Origin: Rhipidocladum racemiflorum
Taxonomy: Eukaryota; Streptophyta; Magnoliopsida; Poales; Poaceae
NCBI GenBank assembly: GCA_036346355.1
Contig: JAYEVF010000053.1
Coordinates: forward strand, 124,001 to 188,000
Length of the DNA: 64,000 nucleotides
Direction of reading: 5' to 3'
Position numbers and translations under genes: made by a program. Below, in pieces: positions 10,697 through 21,454 of this stretch. Below the pieces are notes generated by a model, which saw only the letters and a list, made by a program, of their open reading frames with translations, did not search any database and was not told where the DNA came from. Each line of letters begins with the position of its first letter. The first letter of the stretch is position 1.

Positions 10697-13600
10697 GCCA
10701 ACCCGATCCTTTCACGAGCATCGACCATCACAAACTTTTGCCGGGGCTTCTCACAACCTCCGTTGAGAGCTCCCGTGGTTGAAACTCTACGCCATCTAGA
10801 AGGCAGCAACCTCCAAGAGTAATACGCCAAGCTCCTCGCTTGAACTTCACCTAGTGCAACACATGCACTCCGGTGACCTCCTAAGTTCAATACATGCACT
10901 AGGATCCTCCTCAAGTGCAACACATGCACAATAAGGCCTCAATCCACTTCCTAATTGCAACACATGCAATTAGGGTTCACTCTTAGCTCAAGAATCAAAT
11001 AAAGAGGATGCAACACATGAAAACGTCCTCTACAAACTCACACAAGAGCCAAAAACACTACACAATAGCAGCAAAACCAAATGCCAGCCCCTAAGGCTCC
11101 TTTTATAGCCTCCAACACGAAAACTAGCCGTTTGGGGGCAAAGCAGGCAAAAAAATAGCAAATCCGGCACTAACGCCCTCTGAGACCCGGTAGTGCCATC
11201 CTCGACCCTAACGGTGTGCTAACGGCTATATTCCTAGTACTACCACAGGCAAAGTCATGGTAGTACCGCTCGAGCGGCAGTACCGGCTCCACGGACGGTA
11301 TTGCTGGACTCAGGCTACCTCCAGAATAGCCTTTCTGGAAAATAACTACTAGCATGTAAACAACAGTAGTACCGGCCTCGGGCGGCACTACCGCTCTACA
11401 GGGGTGGTAGTGCCACATTTTTCAGACTAAAACGGCCATAACTTTTACTCTTAAGTCCGATTTAGGTGATCATGGACTTTATGTAAAGCTTACCAAGAGG
11501 GCTACATTTTCCACCCTTTTTCAATATTTAAACAATCATAGATATTTCCAAAAAATCATAAAACTCCAAAGTAGCCAATCAAGTCTAAATATGATTTTCT
11601 CAAAATCCCTTACATAGACTTGATCAAAAGAGTGACTACGAGCTAGCAAGAGTCAACAAGATTAAATCTTGAGCCATGTGATGATCAACTCATGATCAAA
11701 ATAATTTGCAAAACACATTTTCAAATCCTAGTGGCATGGTCGAAAACAAATTCATAAACATCAACTTATTTTCAAAACACATTCGCAAATCGCATGAGTC
11801 TATGAGATTAATCCTCTTAGCCATGAGGTGATCCACACGAGATCACAGCACTTTGCAAACACATTTGCAACTGCCTTCTTCACATGTTCTAGGACCCCAT
11901 CTCATAAACATCCCGTCTATTTGCAAAACGCATTTGCAAATAGCAATTAAACCAATTTATGGCAACTTGCGTGAACTCTCTTTATTTGCAATACATGCAA
12001 ATCTCTTAGTTCCATGCAAAAGTCAACTTAACTGAATTCATAAGCTATCTCCTTTTTGTAACACATGCAAATCTATAGCTTCATGCAACATCCAAATAAG
12101 CTCAAATGCTTGAGCTCTCTATTAGCAACACATGCAAATCTTTAGCTCTAAGCAACCAAATCAAATAAGATTTAATAAGAAGCAAGCATGACCTTCTCCT
12201 ATTTACAACACATGCAAAAACCAACGCATGAGCTTCACCCATTTGCAACACATGGCAAATGGTTAGCTCCATGCAAAAACACCAACTCGAAAGAGAGTGA
12301 GCTAAAGTGAACTAGACTGAGTTTATCAACACATGATGAAGCTCAAGCAAAAGACTCAACCCCTCTTAATAGTATAGCACTCAAACCATACACAAAGACT
12401 AGGAAACATCCTTAGCCTATCTAGTTATGCCTTGCCGCACGCAATCCCCTTTGGGGCTTTAATAATTTTCAACCATTTCTTCTCTCCCGGGATCATAATC
12501 CATCTTCTCTTCTTATTCATCAACTCATGATGAACTTCTTCATTCTTCTTCTTACTTCGGGATCTCCTCTTTGAAGCTCACCAATGCATGGTGGCTTCCT
12601 TCTTTATCCCGATTCTTCAACTTAACCTTGTTGGACTAAACCTATATCCACAACCATAAGAAAAACCATTAGTCCAACAAACACGGTTGTCTCAATCATC
12701 CATGCACACCATTAACACATAATGGTTGCTCCAAGATCGATTGAGCACAACCCTAAATCAATTTGAATGAATTAAATGTGCCTTGAGTACACCGATACAA
12801 CTAATGCTTTGTTATACTCAAGTGCTATCCATTTATCCTTAATTAATCAAGGAACACCATCAACACATGATGAAGTGTTCTTTAATGTAGGGCTGGAAAT
12901 TAAGCTCGAGGCTCGAGGCTCGGCTCGAACTCGGCTCGGCTCGAAGCGGCTCGGCTCGGCTCGAAGCGGTAGTGAGCCGAGCCCGAGCCTACTATTCGGC
13001 TCGCTTAGCTAACGAGCCGAGCCCGAGCCGGCTCGCGAGCGGCTCGTTGGCTCGTTAGGCTCGTTACCGCTGGAAATATGACCATATAAATACACTGGAA
13101 GGTATACATGAGCATGCCAGGTAATGATTTGTTATAACTGAATTAAATACAGAATGGCATTGAGTCCTTGATGAACAGAGCAGGTGAGCAGAAAATTATT
13201 TTGCCATTGGACCAAAGTAAACGCAACAAGATACCACACTACTCTGTATTTGAGGTTTGCAGATCAAACATGACAATGTTTTAATTAGCTCCAAAACAAT
13301 AACATAATCACATGGTAATACAAAGCAGTGCATCTGAATGAAATATAATCATTGTCTGCTGACATACACCGAACGATCCCATGTAATGAAGCAAACATAT
13401 GTACATGCTTTGTTTAATGCATATGTGCAGCTTGTTTATACCACACCTGCGATCAAATGTCATTTTAGAATACTCATTCATACTAATGTACACCAATGGT
13501 TCCATCTGAGCATTTCCTTTCCCAAAAGAAATAACACGGCATTACAATATCATCAAATGTCTATCAAGTTTCTCAAAGTAAACTTATGTTTTGATCAAAG

Positions 13601-14937
13601 AAACTCAAAACAATGCATAATATGCCTACCCCTTGATGATGCATAATATGCCTACCTCTTGATGATGCTCCATGGGGAGGTCGGCGATGAGTGGAGGAGG
13701 GCCGGCTACCGGAGGAGGCGGCGAAGGGTGGAGGGCGGGAAGGATGGTCGATGGAGTCGCTCGGGACGGGCGCAATGAGGTCGGGCCGCCGCTCGATCAG
13801 GCTTTAGGCTCGGCCGCTCGGCTCGAGGGACGGGGCACGGCGCCGGCCTCGCCGACGGGCGAAGGCGCTGAGCCGCTGGCGCCCGAGCCGGGGACGGGTC
13901 ACGGGGAGGCGGCGAGGCGACGGCCGAGCGAGGCCGAGCCGGGCCGGGGAGGCGCCGCCACACCGAACCCTAGATTGGGTTGAGGACCAGAGGATGAGAG
14001 GAGCCTGGAGTGGAGAATGGAAGGCAAGAGACAGTGAGGGATGGGGACTTGGGTCGTGAGCCTTCGCCGATTGGGACGTGGCCGGCTCATGAGCCGTAAC
14101 GAGCCGGCTCGAGGCTCGATCGAGCTCGAGCCGAGCTCAATTTGTAGCTCGATCTGCATAACGAGCCGAGCTCGGCTCGGCTCGGCTCGCAAACAAACGA
14201 GCTCAGTCGAGCCGAGCTCAGCTCGGCTCGGCTCGGCTCGATTCCACCCCTACTTTAATGATTAATAAGACAAGCGAACTCAATTTAAATTTTCATTTAA
14301 ACTAATATGAGTATATATTAACTACATAAGTTTTCATATACTCATGTTGATGGTTTGTAGTGATCCATAAAATATGGAATATATAGAAAGGGATCAATAC
14401 GTTATACCATCAACTATAGAATAAACTCGATTTGATATGTGCATATAAATAACTGATCTTAAAGTCAATATGCACATGATCAATCTTAGAAGGCATATTA
14501 GTTTATCCTATATTGACATGAGTATACTACAACTATACAAAGTTATATATACTCAAGGTTTTGTTTTAATGTCTTGATCTTTAATATAATTGGCAAGACG
14601 AATTAGATCAATACAATTGAAAATGTCAAGTTAAATTATAAACTCTCCCTAGATATTTGCATCCATGTAGTATATGGAAAGAGAAAAATAATGCGCATTT
14701 TGATGTTAATACGGTGGAGGAATTCATAGTTTAACTTGAATCCAAAGTACGCAATAAGATACTAGAATGAATACAAGTACATACTTCAGGTTTTTCATTT
14801 TCCATCCAAATTTGAGTCTACTAATAACAAGCTCAATAAACATGTTAGTCTCATAAAAAAAATTATATTTGTCATTGAATAAGGATTAAACATTAATCTA
14901 AAACCAATCACCAAAACCAATGGAGCTTGAAGTTACA
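10697..14937 (-). repeat. Minus-strand Sirevirus LTR-type sequence, split by a hAT insertion
   Basis: The right edge (about 14937) abuts minus-strand polypurine tracts at 14941-14957, as expected for the start of a 3' LTR read on the minus strand. Without the hAT (12888-14252) about 2.9 kb remain, long for one LTR, so the left part may include other material; I could not fix the left end. At 11185-11415 GGTAGTACCG/CGGTAGTGCC inverted repeats form an array like the one in the neighbouring LTR. At 11700-12260 a TTTGCAACACATGCAAAT-like motif recurs about every 60-100 bp. No coding region is seen. Confidence 0.5.
12888..14252. mobile_element. Non-autonomous hAT element with GAGCCG subterminal arrays (1365 bp)
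   Basis: The ends read TAGGGCTGGAA (left) and, in reverse complement, TAGGGGTGGAA (right). Perfect 8-bp target duplications CTTTAATG flank it at 12880-12887 and 14253-14260, the hAT signature. The first 170 bp and the last 160 bp are packed with GGCTCG/GAGCCG units, which may be transposase-binding subterminal repeats. The interior has an AT-rich part (13070-13660) and a GC-rich block (13670-14030) that looks unlike the flanks and may be a captured host fragment. No transposase is encoded, so movement would need a partner element. Confidence 0.88.
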
Positions 14938-15260
14938 ATCTCCCCCTTTTTGGTGATTGATGACAAATCCATTATTACTTCCCTATTTGGATGAAAAACT
15001 CTATATGAAAGGAGAATTTAAGAACTAATGCAATATTTTCAAAATTCTCCCTCTTTTTGGCAAGTCCCCCTTTGACATTAAAACAAAGCTCCCCTTTTGG
15101 CAAATAAATCAATTCAAACACAAACGAGTGAAACTTCACAAATTTCTCCTCGTAGCTCTCATATCACCTCTACTCATATCACTTCACAAATTCTCTTTCA
15201 TAAAACAACACTCCAAATTTGGGAATTAAGCACTCCACTTCCCCTTTTGGCATTAAACAC
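14938..15260 (-). other. Cluster of polypurine tracts of a minus-strand Sirevirus
   Basis: On the plus strand C/T runs such as CTCCCCCTTTTT, CTCCCTCTTTTTGG, CCCCCTTTGAC and CCCCTTTTGGC lie at about 14941, 15046, 15066, 15090 and 15240. On the minus strand they are AAAAGGGGGAG-type polypurine tracts. Several tandem polypurine tracts before the 3' LTR are characteristic of Sireviruses. Confidence 0.65.
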
Positions 15261-16524
15261 CAAAAATGAAAACCCAATCCAAAAAGGAGATCCTTTGGAT
15301 ATCAAGTATGCCACTTGTAAACACGAGTGCTAAGTGAAAGAGTATAGAGCTTGGCTAGGGAAGTGATCAAATGAAGGTCATTCAAGATTTGAAATAAAAG
15401 AATATGACCTTTGCAAGGAATTTTGGTTTTGAAAAGATTTTAAATGGTTTAAGAAGCAAACCAATATTTTGTAAAACTTATGAGATATGGACAAAAGAAG
15501 TAAACACCTGAAATGAGGCCATATTTGGAGAAAAACTAAGATACCACGAAAGGAAATCAAGTTTTCCAAAATGATACCACGGAAAAAGAATTATTTGAAA
15601 CACATTCAAATAATACTCCTCATTTTATTAGGCTTTTCAATAAACCATCATAATGCGCAGAGTTGTGCTTTTGATAGGATTCAGATGCAAAGCATATTAT
15701 ACTAGAAATGCTTATACAGAATAAGGTAGTCATGCCTTAGGGAGTATTCTAAGGATGATCCTACAAGTATTAGTGCTTCATTGTTAATGGTTTATTTATC
15801 AAATCAAAGCATAAGTGTAAATGGTGTCTAGAATCTTATTTACAAATGAAAACCATTATAAATTAGGGTCAAGTCTAACCATTCTTGTAGCATTAAATGG
15901 TCTTGAATTATGGATCATATAAAACAAGTTCTATATGTATTACTATTCACATGTGCATTGTGATTATATTCTATACATATATATATGTATACATATATAT
16001 ATTATGAAAGCTTGATTATTTACTAACTTAGTTCAACCTTAATCAATCCTGAAATGTCTTTGCATATTTTGAATATCTAAGACTTTAGAAACATTTTAAC
16101 ATTCATTTCATGGATTAGGGTGTTACGGTCTACAGTAATTATATTAGGGTTTCGAATACAATAAGACAAAGAGCAACATAAACAAGTGACATATAAAAGT
16201 TCAATGGTACACCCTAGGTATTATTTTCAAAGCACATTCACCTGGCGAGCGGGGTCTAGTGAAATTCGGCCAGTGGTAGTGGAAGCTAGAGGAGGCCTAG
16301 TAGGTTCCGTGGATGTGCTCGGTCGAGCTTCGACGGCACTCCAATGGGCCGGCGGTGTGCGGCGATGGCGCTAGTCATGCCGGTGGAGGAGGGCTGAAGG
16401 GTGGTGACTGATGGTAGGGTGAGCACGTGAGCATGAGGGTGGCCTAGAGACTCTATAGGTGAGTTCAATCGAGTTAGCGACGGCCGGAGGTGGGTTGTCA
16501 CCGTGACCGGGCGGACGTGAGGAT
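15261..16524. other. Non-coding retrotransposon remnant
   Basis: AT-rich sequence with no credible ORF until 16.2 kb. A TATATATATG/CATATATATA tract lies at 15973-16003. The sequence AGGGTGTTACGG at 16128-16139 resembles the terminal motif of several plant gypsy LTRs but is degenerate. Bases 16186-16524 become GC-rich and on the minus strand look like the leader and start of a retrotransposon ORF belonging to the LTR-like block at 16525. Confidence 0.35.
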
Positions 16525-17172
16525 TGTTGGAGCTGCCCGGGATCAACTCGTGCAGCAACGAATTCCCTGCGATCTCCCTCGTCGAACGCAATAGCCGCCG
16601 GGGACGAACACCGGCACAAGCTCGCCTTGGCTGAAGTACTCACGAGGTCTCTCACACACACGAGATAGCAAATTGGAATGAACACAGAGGAGACACACGA
16701 GAGTTGGGACGACGAACGCCTTGTTTTCTGTATTCAACTCGCCAATACACAACATGGAGTACACGGCTTTTAAAGACCCAGCGACACACTGCCGGGCAAC
16801 AACGGCCAGGCTGCATGCACCACACGCATGTTCCCACGATCCACACGAAGCGGTCGCCATGCTACCACGAGCATGCAGCCTTTAGATCCTCAAGACTCGG
16901 CGCCCTCACGCCGCACTCTCCTGGAGTCCTGGTCTTCAGGGCCTTACGCATGCACCAAACAGCTCCAGCATCCAGCCGTCGGCCACCACTTACCCCTTTG
17001 TTGACTAAACCAATTACTAGATGCAGCACCTGGACTAACCAATATAGTACGTGACACACACATACAAACTGGTACGTGCAACAGAGGCACATGCGTCTAA
17101 TGCAAGCACGTCTAACAAATGACGTGATTAAATAAATTATCCTATATGCAAGACTACGTACATGACACACAT
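16525..17172 (-). repeat. LTR-like block, minus orientation
   Basis: Bounded by TGTTGGAGC (left) and ...GACACACA (right), giving TG...CA ends of about 650 bp. On the minus strand it has a TATA-like TTTAAAAGCC at about 16764-16775, a GC-rich downstream part, and a terminal CTCCAACA followed by a possible leader. No paired LTR or target duplication was found, so it is a solo or truncated LTR at best. Confidence 0.4.
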
Positions 17173-17922
17173 GCGAAGACTAAAGTATGTGCAAGTCATG
17201 AGGATGGCGGTGAGCCGCGGGCCCGCGGTGGCAACAGGGGCCGATCGAGATAGGTCCTGTGAGCCAGAGGGTGAGCATCAGTGACGAACTTGGATATTGT
17301 TTCATTACCTTAGGTTGGCAGTAGGTGGTCGAGGTGGCTTGATGCCTGATTGCCGGAGCTCAAGAAGATGGTCAGGGTGGCGATAGTGATTGGGCGAACT
17401 GAGCTTCAATCGAAAAGAGGGAAGTGGTCAAGGGTAGAGAACAAAACTACAGGTTGAATCAATTTCAAAGTTGGCCTGCCCATTCATTTGATCACCTCGG
17501 AGCTCCTTCCTTTTGTGTTCGTCGGCAAAGATGAAGAGGGGCACAATTGGACTTGATTCAAATAGGTAGAGCTCTAATAGGAAAAGTGATGTCTGTAGAA
17601 GTAAACGTGGATGATCTTTATAGGCAGCGACTAACTACCAATCTGAGGCTAAGTTGGGCCGGAAAAGCTGAAGGAAGTTGTAGCTGCTAAATGGGAAACT
17701 TGAGGTCATTTAAATAGGCATGAAGGGCGGTGCAGCAAAGGGTTAGAACTTGGTTCAGATTTGCGGCAGCTTAGCCTCACGAAGCTGGATGTAGCTTCCT
17801 TACCGTGGGCCGTGGCTGTGCCATCAATGTGCATTTAATTGCTGTGAAATATTTGTCTTGGTTGCATGGTCAAAAGAATTGCTGCAGCCAATTGAGAATC
17901 AATCAAAGAAGAGCGGTGCTTA
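17173..17922. other. Mixed-composition spacer, no gene found
   Basis: GC-rich at 17190-17450, then mixed. Short ORFs only. Probably part of an old LTR retrotransposon leader or LTR; no boundaries seen. Confidence 0.3.
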
Positions 17923-18220
17923 GGCTATTCTCAATGGATAGTATCATACTCATTAATTAAATGCCATATAGAATTTTTTGCTGATGTGACAAATCATTAT
18001 ATAGTGGGGAGAAGAAAGCTGTATCTTGAGCAAGATACCGCTTTGGCACAATATCTTAGGCTGTGGCACAGAATCTAACACCCTCGATCCACTTTCATAG
18101 ACACAACATCACACCAATTAATTATTTTCAACATAGAGTGTTTCTTCAATACAGTATCATACTTTTCATCCTACGTAGCATTCTTGGATATTGGAGTATG
18201 AAATTTTGCACTGAATAGCC
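17923..18220. mobile_element. Small MITE (298 bp) with TTA target duplications
   Basis: Terminal inverted repeats GGCTATTC...GAATAGCC are flanked by TTA at 17920-17922 and 18221-18223. The inner parts of the ends also pair (GTATCATACTC with GGAGTATGAAA). TTA duplications and length fit a Tourist-like PIF/Harbinger MITE. No coding capacity. Confidence 0.65.
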
Positions 18221-18223
18221 TTA

Positions 18224-20504
18224 CTGCTGTGTTCTGCCGAAACAACAGGAAGAGGAGAAATAATAAAAAGTTTGGCGAAGAAGAGAGAGAGAATGACTTG
18301 TGGGCCATGGGATAAGGATGGGTCCCACCATGCATTCGACAGAGGAAAAATCCCAGCTTGATCGGCAGGGCTAATTAATGGAGGCCCCACTTGGAAGTGA
18401 AAAGAGAGAGTAAAAGAATTCAATGCACTTCTTATCCTCTGACACCCAGCTAAGTAGAATTAATTCAGGTGCCAATCAAATAATTAATTTCTGAACATTT
18501 CTACCAAGTGGCCTGGGTGAGTTATCTACGCACTGTAAAATTTTGGGGTTGAAATTATCTGTATTTTATTTATTAAAATTCTAACAAGAAGCATTGTACA
18601 GAATTTCCATTTTGGAATTTGATTTTATTGAGGGTCTAAATCAATTTATGAATTTTTAAAACTTTTATAATAGGTTCGTATTTGCATTAGTCACTTTTCA
18701 TAAAAATTTCAAATTAAAAATCTTAATTTTTATTTTCTAATAATTCTTTTTCTTTGTTTTGCTGATTTTCAAATTTGAGATAAATAAATTGAAGTAAATA
18801 CTAAATATCATTATTAATTATTACAAATTTTACTAGATGAGGGTAAGGGTCTGATTGTCTTGTGGTCAAAAGTTTAGCCACGTTGAAGCTATACAAAAAT
18901 TTATAAAATTACTTCTTGCACTATTCAATGTCACATCAATTTAATAGAAATAATTATTTCACACATTAAATAGTTTCACATGGGTTTTGACTGCCACACA
19001 TGGACGTCCCCATTGATCTTATAACATTTTTGGAGATTTTTCTTACTTTTCATCTCTTTTGTCTTTTTGCCATTTCTTTTTTTTTTCTCCTACTAAAATG
19101 CAATTATCCATAGTCAAGAAAATCACTAAAAAGCACATAAATTAAGGAAATTCAACATTAAATAAAATTCACCTTTTATTATTTTATTATTACTGTTTGT
19201 TGAATTTTGGGATGTTACAGAAAACTGATCAAAGTAGGAGTTTAATTTAAACTAAGTCCAATTTAAAATATTTTTACAGAAATGAAGTGCTTATGGTATT
19301 TGAATAATTTAGAAATTTATTTCATCAAATTTGGAGTTTATTTGTAAAAGTTTTAAACATTGAATATGTTATGTTTCATTTAAATTTTGAATTCAAACGT
19401 TTGAACAGAGTTTAACTATAAATATTTTTGAGGAAATGGAAATTTCATAATTTTATAAAAATTTAGAGACTTGTTTGACTAGATTTGGAGTTTAATTAAA
19501 ATTTATAATCGTTTGAATATTGTAGGTTCTGAAAATGCATTAAAATAGCAAAATATGCTTTCTAACAGAGAATACACAATTTCTATTTTCTTAGCTTTTT
19601 TATTTGAACTCAGTCACTAACAGTGGGGACTCACGTGTTAGTGGCTCATTCTCAAACAATGTTTTTTGTTTTGATGGTGGGGAGCTTAGGGCATATATAG
19701 GAGTGGAGCTTTGTCTCAAAGGGATTGGAAATACACTCACTAGAGAAGCTCAATCGTGTCTAGCCTCTCCCGTGTAGTTTGCCGGCAATGGGAGGTCTGG
19801 AGGTCCTTGATGGCGGTGGCTTCAACTAGTGGTTGGAGGAGCTCCGGGAGTGTGTTGTGTTACTTAAGGAAGGCTCGGCCGACCTTTATAGGTGATGGGA
19901 AGGAAGACGATGAGGTGTCTGAGAGGGAAGGACGGGCGGTGGCGCAAAGCGCGAGCCCTCGGCGGAGATTACGTGCGCATGCGAGCTCGGCAAGGCAGTG
20001 GGGAAGTGATGGTGTGCTCAGTGACTCGGCGGGACAGAGGGGGGTGATGGCTCATACGGCGGACAGGGCGTAACTCTCTGAACGATGACCTCTGTGCTCA
20101 CTCATGCCATGGCAGGGCATGGCAGAAGCGGAGGCTTGACATGGTAGGGAAACTGGTGACAGTGGCACTGGCATGCAGGGAGCATCTCGCATGGGGCTGG
20201 CGTGCGCGGTGTCGGGCGGGGCCACGCGCACTCTGCGCGTTGTGTGCGCGTGGAAAAGGTGGAGGGAGGCTGGTAGGTGGGGGTCGGTCGCAAGGAGGGG
20301 TGCTCACTGCTCACAAGCAGCGAGATTCCGGGAGGAGGGACACCGCCAGGTGGGTCGAGCAAGTAAACGACCCACACAAAAGAGAGGGAGAGAGAGAGAG
20401 AGGAAAAGAAAAAAGAAATTCAAAACCCTATTTTGGTACACAGACTTTCAAATTTAATTGAGCTACCAAACAGCGTCCAAATTTTTTTAAAATTTTTGGT
20501 TAAG
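18224..20504. other. Degenerate LTR-like DNA and target region of the Tat insertion
   Basis: AT-rich to 19600 with many TTTAAAATTT runs. TTTTGGGATGTTACA at 19204-19218 is the reverse complement of the TGTAACATCCCAAAA start typical of several grass gypsy LTRs, so an old minus-strand LTR probably ends there. From 19740 to 20400 it is GC-rich with short ORFs in several frames and no recognised domain; 20380-20415 is a GA-rich tract. The sequence continues after the Tat element at 31957, showing that Tat was inserted into it. Confidence 0.4.
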
Positions 20505-20508
20505 GTCC

Positions 20509-21192
20509 TGTTCGCGCGAAAAACGTGAAGGGGGGTTTTCGGCCTCGAACACACAAGACAAACGCCGGGTTTGCAGAGCGTGCCAGTCGATTTGACCTGA
20601 AATCGACAAGGTAGAATTTGTAATTCGATCAAAGCCGATAAACAAAGATCTATCGGCTTTTCGCTAGTCGGCAAGAACCGATTAGGAGATAACTAGATCA
20701 ACCGGTTACAGTTGATCCGGATAGAAGGTAAAATCGGCTTCGGGAAGGCGATGCGCAACAAAACGAAGCAAATCAAACCTGGGTGAAATCGGCCAAAATC
20801 AACAATCGGCGATGCGCAGCTATGTTGATTCCGTCGACTTGCAGAGAAATCTATGAAGCTAAAGCAATGTAAAAGAAAAGGCTGTAAAAAGTAGGTGTGT
20901 TGTTGGAATTGATTGATTTCTTGCCGCTTGACACCCACCTCCTTTTATAACACGCCTGGCCGATCCGAGTTGTACATGGATACGGTATGCTTATCCAGAC
21001 GGCCTATTATCCGATTCCCTTTCCTTTAGAAACGGATTCCTTTTCCGATTCGCTTGATAATTTCTTTCCATGCGAACGCTTCCTTTCGCTCTCGACCGAT
21101 TTCAATACACGCCGAATTCAGATGCAAACACATACAATTGCTTTTATCCGATTCAAACCCATTTTGCCATGTACCGAATTGTGGCGCAAACA
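20509..21192 (-). repeat. 3' LTR of the Tat element (684 bp)
   Basis: Nearly identical to 31274-31952, with small indels. Read on the minus strand it starts TGTTTGCGCC and ends CGCGCGAACA. A TATA-like TTATAAAAGG (minus strand) is at about 20941-20950. The polypurine tract abuts its inner edge. Confidence 0.92.
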
Positions 21193-21212
21193 TATGCCCC
21201 CCAATTTTTGGA
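21193..21212 (-). other. Polypurine tract of the Tat element
   Basis: On the plus strand TATGCCCCCCAATTTTTGG directly follows the LTR; on the minus strand this gives AATTGGGGGGCATA before TGTTTGCG, the expected priming tract at the 3' LTR. Confidence 0.75.
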
Positions 21213-21454
21213 GAGATAACTTTTCAAAAATTGCAATCGGCTTGTCGTCGGAAATTCTTGGTAACTTCCCATTAAATGGCGCCGTAATAATCTCGGTCAT
21301 GCTTTAATGCAAAGAATCGCTCTCGCCCGCTCGCCTTCTTTCATCTCGGTATAAATATGGGGTCCCCCCCAAGGTCATTTTCAAGCTTCCAAGCTCCCGA
21401 ACCCCGCATCATCGGCCTTCATCTTCTTCCTTCCGATCTTTCGAATCGGGCCGA

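Noticed and set aside
16286..17170. Overlapping ORFs of about 100 codons on both strands
   Set aside because: They lie in an LTR-like GC-rich block with TATA and TG...CA features; no domain recognised.
16128..19218. A complete gypsy element between two TGTTAC motifs
   Set aside because: The motifs resemble LTR ends, but no paired LTRs, target duplication or coding region are seen between them.
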